The notes: generated from the sequence alone by a model not told the origin. A stretch of DNA of 64,000 bases from Pezicula radicicola (GCA_003008705.1 PDUO01000003.1:554827-618826); one strand, 5' to 3'. Numbered from the stretch's first letter, positions 22,402-34,985 are shown. Numbers and translations are program-made.

Positions 22402-23419
22402 ACAAATTGGAATTAGTGAAGTGTAGTTAAGATTATGATTGTAGTTTCGTCTTGTTAGATACCAATAGAGCATTCTTTCTTGGAAGTTAAAGGTTAATAT
22501 TTAATTGTATGATTGTTATCTTAGCTAGCCACTTGCAATGAAGCCTCAGCTAATTGCAGAAATATCTCCACCGCTTTCCGACTACTCGCTTACCGCTAAG
22601 TAAACACAAATCCTCTCTCCCCTTCATATGCCCCATTGCCAAATTTCCCCTCAACAAACAGAAAAGGCGTGTACTGTGCACTTAAGGTTAGTGTGCTCCG
22701 GACAAATTCTGTTTAAGAGGAGGAAGGAAATAGCAACTAACAATTGCTATGGTTCGCCAATCCCGCTCACGAATACGAACACCAACTACGAAATGAACGG
22801 ACGGAAAAAAAATCCCATATCAGAGGGGTTTCTTGTGAAGTAACTTGAATACGCAAGTTACTCATGATCAAGTTTTGCTATTTTAGTTGCATTTTTTAAG
22901 GGTGGGTTTGCGGCTGTTTGGTGGGAGTTGTTGAGCTTTTTTAGTCATTTTGGCTCTTTTTGGTGAAAAAGGACGGTTTTGATGCTAGAGTGTTGTTGAT
23001 CAGTATCGCGCTTAAGTCAAGGTGACTTCGTATCTAGAAAATTTACACTTTCGCCATGCTCTATCCCTTTGAATAGTCCACCCTTGTTAAACCTCTCCCT
23101 TCTTCGTGCGCTCTTACTTATGATTGGGATTGGCTAAGCCACAAGGATTAATTCTTAAGTTGCTTAGGCCAGTATTTATAGTACAAAATACTTCTAGTTT
23201 GGTTAAAGCAACTTTTCCCTTATACCTCTCTGAATGATATTCTGCCTATTCATCACTTAACTTGTCACGTGTCGTGTCCAAAATTTTACAGACACCTCAG
23301 CAACGCTCTAGCTCTCTTATTAACCTTTCTTTCCTTCTTACAACTTCACACCCCTCCAATACTACAAAATTCAATTTCATTCTCGTGCATTTACAACTCA
23401 AACACTAGGTCTCACTATC
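22402..23419. other. Intergenic, no gene seen
   Basis: AT-leaning spacer without supported frames. The last 150 bp (pyrimidine-rich) probably hold the promoter of the next gene. Confidence 0.5.
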
Positions 23420-24642
23420 ATGTCAGCTCTACCAATCATTGATCTCCATGCCCTCAACAACACACAAGCACTAGCAACAGAGCTACTTCGCGTTGGCAAA
23501 AGCCCAGGATTTTTCTACCTTGTAGGCCACAACATCACTTTAGACTTGTTCGACTTGTGTCATGCATTCTTTATGGAGACAAGCCTAGCAGATAAGAGGA
23601 AGTTTAGTAGTTGTAAGGGAGGAGAGGTAAGAAGTTAATCTCTGTTCAATCGCTCTTTGGCTGGCTGGTGGATTGGCGTGTTATTTGTTGTTTTTCGTGA
23701 TTTCCCAAGATTCGGCTGACCACAGTTAGGGATACACTGGGATGAGAGATGAAAAGTAAGTTCGTATGTAGATATTTTACAATATCTTTCCTCTCTACTC
23801 AGCATCAACCAAGCTTTCATCCATTACCATTCTCAACCCCTTTTCCGTCGCTCGCTAATTAGAGTCTCCTCGCTAAACATGCTCCAAGTCTAGCAGGCAA
23901 AGGTCGTGGTGATCTCAAAGAGTCTCTCTACATTGCACCTCATACACCAGATCAACAGCTCCCAGACAAGCTTGAGGTCAAGAAAGATAAGATAGATAAA
24001 TTCATGGCTCAATGCGAAGAAGTATCTCAAAAGCTACTCCAAGGATTTGCCCTTGGGCTAGGTGTACGTATCTTAAAACATAGTCCTCATTATCCACCAA
24101 ACTAAAGTAGACAGTTACCTGAAGACTACCTCTCAAAACACCACAGCGGTACCTGCAACCGATTAAGACTCATCCACTACCCAAAAGTTCCGTACATTCC
24201 TAACTCTTACTCTGACGAGAATGAAGATATCCGAGCAGGAGCCCACAGCGACTACGGCTCCCTAACCCTCCTCTTCCAACAACCATCCGACGCAGGTGGT
24301 CTTCAAGTCCTCAGCAATGACATCACCTGGATCGATGTCCCTTATCTCAACGGAGCAATCGTAGTAAACATAGGCGATGCACTTGAGTTTTGGACTGGTG
24401 GTATCCTTAGAAGTACTGTTCATCGAGTTGTGTTTCCGAGATCAGAACAGGAGAGTGGAAGTCGATTTAGTATTCCTTTCTTTGTGCAACCTAACGATGA
24501 GGTTCTGTTGGAGCCGCTGGATTTGGGTGTCACGGGAGAAGAGAGCTTTGGGGAGGTATTGAGAAAGAAGGGTTATGTGAGCGGTGAGGCTATAACAGCT
24601 GGGGAGCATTTGAGGATGAGACTTGCTGCTACTTACCAATAG
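23420..24642 (+). CDS. 2-oxoglutarate/Fe(II)-dependent dioxygenase (isopenicillin-N-synthase-like)
   Basis: Four exons: 23420-23626, a 26-nt micro-exon 23730-23755, 23865-24063 and 24115-24642, together 320 codons with stop. The N-terminal DIOX_N part is LPIIDLHAL..SPGFFYLVGHNI. The micro-exon encodes GYTGMRDE and joins to NLLAKHAPS. The catalytic core keeps the Fe(II) triad, HxD in GAHSDYGSLTLLF and the distal His in RSTVHRVVFPR, and the 2-oxoglutarate-binding Arg/Ser in SRFSIPFF. Such enzymes hydroxylate or desaturate small molecules. No neighbouring secondary-metabolism backbone gene is present, so the substrate is unknown. The micro-exon and third-exon acceptor (TTAGAG|T) were chosen because they are the only combination that keeps frame and conserved residues. 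Confidence 0.85.
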
Positions 24643-25421
24643 TTGGAGTTTCAGATGTCTTTTGCTGAAGTCAAGAGTGATATACAATATCTTAAATAAA
24701 GAAGAGCTAGCAGAAGAAGCGGCACACTTATAGCTAATTTCAAACTATCGAAAACAAAAACTTTCAGGAAAGTATGAAAGTAGTCTTTGCACAATGCAAA
24801 AAGGGATGCAGACGTAACTCGTGGTCAGCGTATTATTAAGAGAGTATTAATTTGCCTGGTACTGATGTTGTCAAAATGGGAGTTCATAATTCCTTTAAGG
24901 GAGCGATGGTATTAGATCAGTTTGATGATAGCAAGAGCGGAGGTTGCCCCGCTTGCTCCAACTACCTACTGAGTATGGCAGCAACGGCTTACTTTAGTAC
25001 TAACTGCTACTAGAGAAGCAAGCAGTTCACACACTACAACAATGGACAAATCGCTGACCATCTTTGACTTATCCAGGGAGATTAGTGGTCATCCTAGACA
25101 TCTACCACTGCAAAAGGAAACAAGCACATAGATATCTACCTATCAGTGACTAAACTTCAACAATCAAGGTTAATCCACTGGGCGACATAATAACAAAGTA
25201 CCAGAAGGGCACTTGCTGAAGTCGATGCTATAGCTTTAGTCGTACATTTAGCAGATATGGGTAATCCCAAACTCGTGGTCTGTCATAAGGTATCTGCAAT
25301 CATTTGTATCGTCGTTGCAAGACCCAGAGTCAATACACCGGTAAATCCTAGAGTCTAGCCAAACTCCTTCAATCTAAGCATTGCCTTCAACTCCGTTCTA
25401 TGCATAATGATCCCACAATAT
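24643..25421. other. Intergenic between convergent genes
   Basis: 3' sides of the dioxygenase (+) and COQ10 (-). No gene supported. Confidence 0.5.
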
Positions 25422-26177
25422 TTACAGCTCAATTTTGTTTGCACCTTTCTCAAAATGCGCGGCCAATGGATCCTTCCCTTCAACTCTTGCATCCGGCCCG
25501 TCTAACAACTCCCTTGCTCTAACCTCAAATGCTTCAATCATAATGCCAGCTACCTTGGGCGCGACAGCCTTGCTTAATGCAGCATAAATAGGATTCTTGA
25601 ACTCGAAGTCGAGTACCAAGTGTATCTCCGTTTGTTCCCTCGCATCCTCGTGCGTATTATCCATCTGTGAGTTCCTCGAAGCTGGTGGAGGTTTGTAGTA
25701 GAAGGGCCGTATCAACCATCTTGTGCTTAGACTTGTAAATGTCTCGTTTGGGGGACCAGGTGTGTCGACTGCAGTGTAGTGAGGCAATTCGGACTTGGGA
25801 ATAGTTGTGACAGCAGATCCACCCAGAGCTTCGACAATTGACCCGGGAACGCACAGGTTCTTCGATGTAAAAGTCTCTTCATATCCACCCCAACCCACGG
25901 ATAAGTCTGCCTCCGCAGGCCATCTCTTGCCATTGGCATCGGGAGAAGACCATTTTGTAACTTTTGAGCCAGTGCAGTAGGGTACGAAAGTGTGGTAGCT
26001 ATCAATGTCGGCAATTAGGGTGTAAAGCTTGGAGGAAGGATAGGGCAGTATTCTCGTAGCTGTGAGATGCTGTGGTTCGGTTCCTGGAAGCGTGATAAAG
26101 GTTCTTTGAGCCGGTCTGAAGGAGTGGATTACTGAGGTAGCAGTAGGTCGAAGTTGTCGGAGCATTATTCGTGACAT
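25422..26177 (-). CDS. COQ10: Coenzyme Q-binding protein COQ10, mitochondrial (START-like)
   Basis: Intronless, 251 aa. A basic, Ser/Thr/Arg-rich N-terminus (MSRIMLRQLRPTATSV) reads as a mitochondrial presequence. The body is the COQ10/polyketide-cyclase START fold: LPYPSSKLYTLIADIDSY, FVPYCTGSKV, ADLSVGWGGYEETF, then DFEFKNPIYAALSKAVAPKV and the closing helix. COQ10 binds ubiquinone in the inner membrane/matrix and supports respiratory electron flow. Compared with shorter homologues there is a hydrophilic insertion around PPPASRNSQMD..EDAREQ. A second Met at residue 5 could be the true start. It diverges from the methyltransferase gene over a 351-bp shared promoter. Confidence 0.9.
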   Translation of the reverse strand: MSRIMLRQLRPTATSVIHSFRPAQRTFITLPGTEPQHLTATRILPYPSSKLYTLIADIDSYHTFVPYCTGSKVTKWSSPDANGKRWPAEADLSVGWGGYEETFTSKNLCVPGSIVEALGGSAVTTIPKSELPHYTAVDTPGPPNETFTSLSTRWLIRPFYYKPPPASRNSQMDNTHEDAREQTEIHLVLDFEFKNPIYAALSKAVAPKVAGIMIEAFEVRARELLDGPDARVEGKDPLAAHFEKGANKIEL

Positions 26178-26528
26178 GGTGGTAATAGAGAAAGAGGAGA
26201 AATAAGCAAAAAAAAAAGGAGAGAGAGAGAGTTATTATATAGAGATCGAATCCATATTACAATGATCAAACTCACATGCAGACAGCAAGAATGGATATAT
26301 GGCGAGGTCATGGAGGAAGCTCTGCAAAATCGCGTCGGCAATTGCAGGAAATTCCACGTGATGACCAATTTCAAGTAAAAATGTTGTTCCCGTTCCGAAC
26401 GATTTTTTGACATCGCGCACAGAATAAATTTCTTCGCGCCTTTTCTTCTCCATCTGTTCTTCCACAACAACGACTCTTGACCAGTTTTTCTATGCTGCTT
26501 GGCAGATCTCCTAAATTCAGCTCCAATC
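26178..26528. promoter_or_regulatory. Divergent promoter, COQ10 / tRNA methyltransferase
   Basis: Compact shared upstream region of two housekeeping genes. It contains an A9 run followed by a GA repeat (26209-26230) just upstream of COQ10. Confidence 0.5.
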
Positions 26529-27802
26529 ATGCTTGATCCACTGAGTAGTGGTAGTGCAGAGAAGGAGACAGTTCTGCTGCCATCAGATACCTCATCCCTG
26601 TCCATCCAAGAGTCGTCTGCAGAGCCTCCACAACCAACACCGCCCCATCTCTCTCACGACCCCGAGACCAATGGCAAAAGAACCGATCCCTTCCAATTTG
26701 GTCAGCGTCACCTAGAGGATGAGGCCAAGGTGTTCGAGTTCAATGCTTGGGACCACGTAGAAACTGACGATACTTACAAGGAGTATGCAGAGCTGCAGTA
26801 TGCAAAGCAACGAGAGGCTCCAGTCTCTGAGTTTGACAAAAGTAAGCCTCTTCTCTGAAACTCTTCGAAGGACTCCCCTGCATCCTGATGATCTACAATA
26901 ATGCATAGTTCATCTGAAGGTTACTAGCCTCATGAACGAAACAAATTTAGCAATGTCTTTCGCTCCTATCTGATTTGCACCTCAACTTCTTACCTTGTGT
27001 TCACACACTTTTAAAGCAAGGAGCTAACAATTCAAAAGATAGATTCAATTCAGATCCCGCGAAATGGTGGAACAACTTTTACAAGAACAATACATCCAAT
27101 TTCTTCAAAGACCGGAAATGGCTTCAACAGGAGTTCCCAGTTCTTTCCCAGATTACACAAGCAGATACGGGTCCTGTAACCCTGCTCGAAGTCGGTGCTG
27201 GAGCAGGAAACACAGCCTTTCCTATCCTTGCTCATAATCAGAATCCATATCTCAAAATACATGCGTGCGATTTTTCCAAAAAGGCTGTCGAAGTGATACG
27301 TGAAAACGAGGCATATAACACGAAGAACATCCAGGCGGATGTTTGGGATGCTGCCGGTGATGAATTGCCACCTGGGCTGGATGAAGGCTCTGTTGATGTT
27401 GTCGTCTTGATCTTCATTTTCTCTGCTCTATCGCCCGCACAATGGAAGCAGGCCGTGCACAATATCTTCCGGGTGTTGAAGCCCGGTGGAGACGTACTAT
27501 TCCGAGATTATGGACGAGGAGATCTTGCACAAGTCCGATTTAAGAAAGGCCGTTATCTCGAAGAGAATTTTTACATCAGAGGGGATGGTACCCGAGTCTA
27601 CTTCTTCGAAAAGGATGAGTTAATTAAAATCTGGACTGGCAAAGATATAGCACAGCCAGATGCCAAGGTTGAAGAGACTGGATTCGAGCTCCTGGATCTG
27701 GGCGTTGACAGGAGGTTACTGGTCAACAGAGCTAAGCAGCTGAAGATGTACCGGTGCTGGATGCAAGGACGTTTCCGGAAAGTAGCAGCACCTTCTGGTT
27801 GA
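26529..27802 (+). CDS. tRNA (cytosine-32) m3C methyltransferase, METTL2/Trm140 type
   Basis: Exons 26529-26841 and 27039-27802 give 358 aa; intron 26842-27038 is the longest in the window (197 nt; GTAAGC..CAAAAG, branch GCTAAC). The junction builds FDKNRFNSDPAKWWNNFY, the family signature. SAM motif I is LLEVGAGAGNTAFPIL, then ACDFSKKAVEVI, DVVVLIFIFSALSP and LKPGGDVLFRDYGRGD; RFKKGRYLEENFYIRGDGT is diagnostic of the METTL2/6/8-Trm140 group. These enzymes place 3-methylcytidine at position 32 of Thr/Ser/Arg tRNAs in the cytosol. There is no N-terminal actin-binding part like that of yeast Abp140, which is produced there by frameshifting. The start at 26529 is the first ATG of the frame. Confidence 0.9.
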
Positions 27803-28451
27803 GCATATGGTCCCATCTAAGCAAAGACATATATTCTCAAGTCGGGCCACTGCAGGACCAATTTTGGTTTGGAAAATGACCCGAGCTTATGTTGAAGGTC
27901 CAAACCCTGTTCCAAGGGATGATTGTCCCTCCTGCCCGGCCCCGTTGGGGAGGTGTGAGGCAGTATGAAAGATGAAACGGCCTTCAAGATATGAAGGTTA
28001 AGTATCCGGAGGGACCGCATTTGCTGCATACTTCATTGTTCCCCTAGGGAGCATATGTGGTTTATTTGACAAGGTGCACTTGCAAGTACGGTGGGTCGAG
28101 TTTTCCGTCCAAAGCCTAACTGAATAAATAGCATAATGAAAATGATGATGTATTGAACAGTATCATAGGAATACCACATTATGACCTTTTGAAGAAACTC
28201 GTATCACCATGGAGCTTTTCCTGGTAACCGGAATGTGATGAATCCAATCAATAACATGCTTTTCCCGCCAATAAATTGAATCAAATAGCCCAGGCCTAAG
28301 TACATTTTCTGAAATTGCTTTCAATCCTTCTTTCCAAACTCGCAAACTCGCAAACAAACAAATCCCATCTCAACCACACAGTAAGTATCAACACAAATTT
28401 CGCTGGGATACGCCAAACAACGCCCGCTACCTTTCCCTTCCCCAACAGATC
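27803..28451. other. Intergenic between convergent genes
   Basis: 3' regions of the methyltransferase (+) and the duplicated-domain protein (-). No gene supported. Confidence 0.5.
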
Positions 28452-29508
28452 CTAACCCCGACGAAAAGAAACCCGACCATACTGATCCTCTGTCGGCCTC
28501 TCGCCTTGCATACACCAAAACTTACCGTTCCCAGCCCTCTTTATATCAATTCCCTTTCTCACTTTCCTTCCTGGCGGACCCTCGTCCTCATCACTACTCC
28601 CATCACCGCCCGCATAAATCCTCTCCATTTCCTCCCTAAATTTGCTCTTCGGTTTCCCATCCCTAATCCGCATCTTCTCAAAAAAGACATAACTGCCATA
28701 AAAAATCGCACTCGTATTCCCCGCTTTGGCCCCCGACTTCCCAAGGAAATCCTTCAATACCTTGCTCTGAGGATCTTTCCTCCCATCAGGAAAGGACTTC
28801 GCAATCTCGCGCAGAAACGCTGCTTGAGTGATCCCCGGTTCCCGTAAGAAAGCAGTAATCTGTCTCCGAATACTATCACAAGTTTCATAAACCGGGACTT
28901 CCATATCCTCCTCCCCCTCAAGCTTAACCATCGAGACATCTAACAACCCCCTCTCTACCTCCCTACTAACCCTCGCCTTCTTTGGCGCCTTGAATCCCAT
29001 CAACTCCCTCCTCTTGAAAAAGGCAAAAGCTCCACTGTACGTCCCATTCGCTGATCCCTTAGTAGGTCCACTAAGTTTCATGAACGATCCGTACGATTTC
29101 GAGTTCACATTGATCGTTTTGATGAATTCGCCCACTTTCATCTCTCCACTATTTAGCAGAGTATTTATCTTACGTCTGATTTGATCGCAGTTTTGATCGA
29201 TGTGGTGGAGGCGGGGGTCGTCTGGGTGAATTTCAGGGGCGTTTTCTGTAGAGACATCTTCGACTTCGGAGGCTTTTCGTTTCTGACATGGTGCTGCGGC
29301 CTGCATTCTATTGTGTTAGAAGATCTAGATCTAGATCTAGAATATACACTGAGAGTGAGTCCGGCGTGTTCCTTACAGTGACAACTGGCTTGACAGAGAC
29401 TATGGGTTTGCCAGTAGGTTCGGCAGGAGTTGGGTTGTTGAGAATGGCATTTATGCTCGTTACTGCTAGAGGCTGCCTAGGGTTTACTGCTGTGGTGGGA
29501 GGAGGCAT
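28452..29508 (-). CDS. Duplicated-domain nuclear-type protein (DUF7726-like)
   Basis: Exon 1 is 29508-29377 (44 codons, MPPPTTAVNP..), exon 2 is 29300-28452. The intron 29376-29301 (GTAAGG..TGCAG, branch TTCTAAC) carries a short AGATCT tandem. The protein has two copies of one helical domain. The first begins CDQIRRKINTLL and ends GAFAFFKRRE; the second begins CDSIRRQITAFL and ends GSYVFFEKMR. Each has the pattern CDxIRRxI-x(25)-Fxxx(L)SGxxKGxxSxxFxxxYxFFxK, which resembles the fungal DUF7726 family, suggested to be homeodomain-like. Basic KKARVSR and KSKFREEMER segments suggest nuclear location. The molecular function is unknown. An alternative start in exon 2 would drop the N-terminal 44 residues. 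Confidence 0.75.
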
Positions 29509-30000
29509 ACTTGCTGCTCAAAATGTAGATTTTTCTATGTTGTTGTTTCTGAGAAGTCAATCGCGGTTCGAAGACGCGACTTGCATGAACACCACCATTC
29601 CCTGTTGATTTATGCTCCACGTGACTGGACAAGTGGAGTTATAAAAATAAATTGGCCCCGGGATCCAAGGTTTGATATCAACAATAAATACACTTGTTAG
29701 TCAAGTGAGTGGAAGTTAAACTATGTGGCTAGCTATGGTTGAGCTATGGTTGAGTTGTGGCCGAGAAAGATATCTGTTCAACATATATAAGGTATGTGTG
29801 GCTCACTATTTGATAAGAGTCGTTAATCACGATAAATTAGAAACTAGGTCCACAAGATCAAGATATTTAATTCGTCAATCTAGATTTCTGAAAGTCTCGT
29901 AAACACACGCATCCCCACGAATTGGATATGATACAATACAGCCCTCACTCCTACATCCTCTATTAGTTAACATCCCGCTCAAAAAATCCTGTTAGCAGCC
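29509..30000. other. Intergenic, no gene seen
   Basis: AT-rich spacer containing the upstream region of the duplicated-domain gene and the 3' flank of PAN1. Confidence 0.5.
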
Positions 30001-33000
30001 TTAGTCCAAAACCTTGCCAGCTGTCAGAGCAGTGCTCTTATCCTTTGTCTCTGTCTTCTTCAGGGCTTTTCCCATCTGGATTTCACCCAAGAAGCCAGCG
30101 GGGCGACCGCCTGGAGGTGGGGCTGGTGCACCTCCTGGTGGTGGTGGCGGCGGTGGTGGAGGAGCGCCGCCTGGAGCTCCAGTTGGCATTGGAGGGGGAG
30201 GGGGAGGTCCTGAGCCAGGCATTGGTGGTGGTGGTGGAACACCTGAAGTAGGCATTGGCGGCGGTGGTGGGGCACCTGAAGTTGGCATTGGAGGTGCTAG
30301 TGGGGGGCCTGGGGGTGCAAGAGAATCTGCTCCAGCAGATGGAGGAGCAGGACTACTTGGCGTACTGGGTCCATTGCCAGTAGCTGAGAGCGGGCGAGGT
30401 GGGCCCATCGTTCCGAAAAGTATCGAGGCCAGATGACGTGCATTGCCAGCTCCAGGGCCCTCGTCGTCAGAAGAATCATCTTCTTTATCCGAGCCGACCA
30501 CAGACCAGTCGTCTTCTTCTGGGCGGGCACGGGAAGGTCGGGGACCGGTGGGTTGTGCTTGAATAGGTGCTGCAGCCTGCTCTTGCGTAAGGCGGTGGAA
30601 TGGATTGGTGGAGGCAGCAGATCCAGTAGATGGTGAGGCTACCGAGGTGGCTGAGAAGCTACTTGGAATGCCTGAGGAAGCTTCACCTGACTGAGCCAAC
30701 TTCTTCAAGAATGGGTTACGTGTCTCGGTATCTGCCTGTGGGCTAACAGCAGAGGGAACGGGTGGTGGTGGAGGTGGCGGCGATGATGCCTCCTTGCGGT
30801 CGAGTTCTTGACTTCCCTGGGTTGGGGTAGAGGCTTGTGGGGTAGCTTGCTGTGCTTCCTCGTCGGAGGAGGAATCAGAATCATCATCAATGGACTCCAA
30901 TTGGCGTTGCAGCTCTCTCTCGCGGGCTTGGGCAGCCTCAATCTCCGCGCGTTGAGCTGCCAGGCGGGCTTCTTTCTCCTTAGCCTCTGCTTGAGCAGCC
31001 TTCTTCCGACGCTTCTCCTCCTCTTTCTTGATTTTCCCGGCCTTGACCTGATCTTCAAGTGCTTTCAGACGAGCCTGGGCGGCCTCACGCTCCTTAGCCA
31101 ACTCGTTCTCTTGTCGCGCTGCATCGTCCCTATAAAATTATTAGTAACGATATAAACTGACTGACTGTAGAACTCACTCTAAACTCTTGGTAGCCATTTG
31201 CTGAGCCTCTTGCTCCTTGATGACTCGTTCTTCTTCAGCCTTTCTTGCTGCCTCGCGCTCACTAGCATCACTCTTTGCTGCCTTTCTTGACGGTGGAGGA
31301 GGTGGTTTCTTCGCACTTCCAGCCGGAGCAGGTGGTGGAACTCCTTGTTCCTCGGCAAGTCTGGCCTGTCTCTCAGTCTCACGTTTTGCATCTTCCTCTT
31401 CGGCTTGCCGCAGTTTTGCTGCACGCTCTTCCTTCTCTCGCTCAAGTCTTTGTTGAGTTGTCTCGCCAGGTTTGGTAGGAGCCTTGATTCCAAGTTTAGC
31501 AAGACGTTCCGCCATACGCTGCTCTGCCTGCTGTTTGATATACGCTGCTCGCTCTTCTGGTGTTTTGTAATTCGAGTAAGAACCACCCGTCGCGGCAGTC
31601 GGTGTTGATGCAGGTTTCGGTGCTTCAACTCGCGAAGGTGCTGCTGGACTATCATATCGTGATGAAGAGCGAGAACCCTCATCTCGAGTGCTACGCGCAC
31701 TACTACGATCATCTGTTCTAACTCTTGCACTCCGACTTGATCTCTGCAAATCAAATATGAAATCTTTGACCTCGTCTTCAACACCGAGGCCGTCTTCCCA
31801 TCTCCGCTTCTCGTGCTCGCTAGTCGAATCCTCTGCGCCCTCTTTAAGACTGTCTTCAAGGCCACGCGAGAAGTCACGAACGCTGTCCTCAACATCCTGC
31901 ACCATGCGCTCATTGCTCTCCTTTTCATTTCTAACCCGGATGTTCTCCTCCTCCAGTCGCTTAGGTGCATTTAAGTCATCGTCGTTAGACTCAATCTTCT
32001 TGCCCGTCAGAGCGGCAGAGCGTTGCTGCATCATGGCTTTGGCTCTGGCCTTAAGTCTATCCGATTCTGTGACGGAACCACCTGGGCCAGTACCAACAAT
32101 TGATGAAGCACTACCTGGATGAGCCTTGGCATCTTTAAGACGGAAGAGCTCAAGTTTAGCGTCAGCAATACTGCGTTCAGTCCTGCGTACGTTAGATGCA
32201 ATCTCAGGCAATTTGTCCGTCAAACCCTGTAATTGACGCTTGAGAGCACGGCGCTCGGCACCAGAATCCACATTACGGAGTGCTGCATCTGGATGAGCAT
32301 CAATATCCTCCTGAATCCTGCGAATACGACGATATAGATCTTCGGCTTCCCGGCGATCTTTCCTATCCAAAGCGTCATCTTCATCCGCTGCATTCTCGTC
32401 TTTAAAGTCCATAGCATCGAGGAGAACTTGCTTCTCGCGGACTTTCTTCTTCAGCTGTTCTATGGAAAGATCATCGTTTGATGTCACCGAGGAAGCTGGT
32501 GAAGACGGGCGTGGAGAATTGTTACCCAGTCTACGCCGAGCACTAGATTTATATCCAACGTCATCATCATTGTTCTTGAACACGGTTGCATCTTTTCGTC
32601 CGGAACGAAGAGCACTAGAATCCCCCCTAAAAGAGTGGTTCTTGAGATAGCTAACTCCAGTCTTCTGGGGCAAGAGACTGGCTCCCGAATTTTTACGGAA
32701 ATCAGACTCCTGATGAAGTAAGGATTTGACTTGCCCAATAGAATCATTGAAGTTCCGTGTAGATGGCGGTACCAATTCAGGGGGTAATTGAGCAGGGAGA
32801 GGATAGCCGTTAAGTTTACGATAGATCAAATGCATAGCAACGGCGAACTCATCCATGTTAAGACGGCCCTTGTTTCCATGATCCGCAAGTGTCCAGACGC
32901 GTTCTAAGTCTGGCTTCTCAAGACCACTCTGTCCAAATACTTCAATGGCAACGTCTCCGCCGATGAATCCTTTGTTGAATCCATCCCAGGCTTTGAAAAG

Positions 33001-34499
33001 GGCATCATATCTTGTCTTCTCATCTTTTGTGACTGCCCATGGAATGACAGCATTACCTGCAAGCCCAGCAGTGGTATAAGTGCCTTGCTCCCTTCCTTGC
33101 TGTGGCATCATCCGGGACTGCAAGAGGTCAATGTTTGGCAAACCAGTTGCCGGAGCGTTTACTAGTCCCCACTTCCCAGGCATTCCAGTTGGCTGGCTGT
33201 TCAATGGAGCAGTCATTCCTCCCATTCCCATGCCAGTTTGAGATGGTGAGAGGCCTTGGTTTTGGCCGAATCCAGTTGGCATGGGAGGCATAGGGGGTCT
33301 GGGCCCATTGTATCCACCTGCTAAAGGATTTGGCATATTTTGGAAACCAGTCTGCTGGGGCTGCATTTGCTGGGCAAATCCCGTCTGTTGTGGCTGCTGA
33401 AACCCTCCCTGTTGCTGTTGTTGCTGGAATCCACCCGGATACCCTGTCATCTGAGCAGTTAAAAGAGCTGAATTCGATGGCATAGGTTGGGGCTGTTGGA
33501 TGGTAGGTGGCGAAGCCGCATTGGTTCGCATGAAATCTGGGGCGTTGCTAGCTGGTGCAGAGGATCCTCCGTCGTCTGCAACACCGAAATTGATAATATC
33601 AACCATGCTTGAGACCTCATTTTTGATATGATCCGGAAGTACTGATGGTAACGGCTTGCCTACAAGCTTCAAATTACACAAGTACATCGCTAAAGCAAAT
33701 TCAGGGAAATGGAGTTGTCCGGATCTCGTTGTGTCCGCAAGTGTCCTAACTTGACATTAGCTTTCCATCCATAAATCATGCATGTTCTCGGCATCAATCA
33801 CCATATTTGCGACAAAGAATTCCCATCCAACTTTGATCGCATCAACAGATCCCGCGACTTATCTCCAGACAGCGTCTGTCCTTCACCAACAGCCGATTTG
33901 AAAAGTTGTTCAAACTTGGCTTGATCCTGTGCGGTGATAAATGACAGCCTTATATTTGGTATTCGCGCCCCACCCTTCGAGGCTCGTCGCCCTTTCGGCT
34001 TCCCAGTCGAAGATCCAGTTTGGAAGGAGGCTGCCATCTGGGCAAATCCAGTCGGCTGTGCTGTAACAGGCGCAGGAGCAGGAGGTTGAACTTGGGGAGC
34101 TTGGTTCTGGTATTGAGATGGGATAGAAGGCATTGGCGGAGCTCCAGTCTGCTGATTTTGGTACTGTGAAGGGATCGCAGGCATTGGCGGAGCTCCCTGG
34201 AAGTTCTGTTGTTGAGGAGCATTGTATTGCGACTGGCCCTGAGGACCAGGGAATCCAGTGTATTGCTGAGTTAATGGTTGCTGTTGCTGAGATTGGAACC
34301 CAGTCTGCTGCGGTTGCTGATATCCCGTAGGTTGGGCTTGCATAGGATAACCAGTAAACTGCTGCTGCAATGGAGCTTGCCCAAAGCCAGGCTGCTGCTG
34401 TTGGGGGTTAAATGCATTATGTTGCTGCTGTCCGTACTGCTGCGGGCCACCAGGGCGCCCGGTATTCCCTCCAAGAAAGGAGTTACTACCAGAGAACAT
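30001..34499 (-). CDS. PAN1: Actin cytoskeleton-regulatory complex protein PAN1
   Basis: Exons 34499-33802, 33745-31178 and 31129-30001 sum to 1465 codons. [12 protein letters not shown] starts a Gln/Pro-rich region with repeated QxTGF/QPTG motifs (Ark1/Prk1 kinase-site-like LxxQxTG). EH1 (about 180-275) is split by intron 33801-33746 within [17 protein letters not shown]2 (about 469-560) has [18 protein letters not shown] long charged coiled coil follows (about 660-1200), then a proline-rich stretch and a C-terminal WH2-like segment ([13 protein letters not shown]). PAN1 with END3/SLA1 scaffolds endocytic actin patches and activates Arp2/3. EH domains bind NPF motifs. Intron 31177-31130 uses GTGAGT..TATAG. 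The frame is open 120 codons upstream of the chosen ATG, but the N-terminal match starts at MFSG. Confidence 0.95.
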
Positions 34500-34985
34500 G
34501 ATGGCGATGCGTATGGAAGATAATTGAAGACAATTTGCGGAGGTGGAGGTTGCACGATGTAGGTTAGAGCTGATGTGGCGGGATGACGGTCTTAGGCGTA
34601 GAAGCGAACGCGAGCTACTGTCTCGAGATCCTGGTTTGCGAATGGGCTGGAAACGTTTCCAGAAATGCGAGTTACGAACATTCACAGCCTCACAGGATAG
34701 ATAGATAACGCCAATGATCAATTCGGATTTATTCTCTACTTCAAGCTCTAAGGCTTGTTTATTTTGCGAAGAACGACCCAAATTCGTTTCGTCGGTACTT
34801 TTACACGAGCTAAGCTCCAAGCCTTTTTGACGCGCCTGTATAGCTAGGCCACTTCTCACAGATACATAGCTCCGGGCTGAGTATCGAACAATTACAAATC
34901 CAAATCTATGCCACAGCTAAATGCACCAAATGGAGCAACACCTCTACTCCTGACTTTTCGCAGCACATGCATGCATCCCTTCTAT
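34500..34985. other. Spacer between C9-methyltransferase 3' end and PAN1 start
   Basis: Tandem (both minus) arrangement with 486 bp between stop and start. It contains the PAN1 promoter/5'UTR and no separate gene. Confidence 0.5.

Noticed and set aside
26499..26528. Extended start of the methyltransferase at 26499
   Set aside because: That codon is TTG; the first ATG is at 26529.
30014..30436. 140-codon plus-strand Gly-rich open frame
   Set aside because: Mirror of the proline-rich region of PAN1 on the other strand; composition-driven.
31688..32122. 144-codon plus-strand frame
   Set aside because: Antisense to the PAN1 coiled-coil exon, Ser/Leu-rich shadow.
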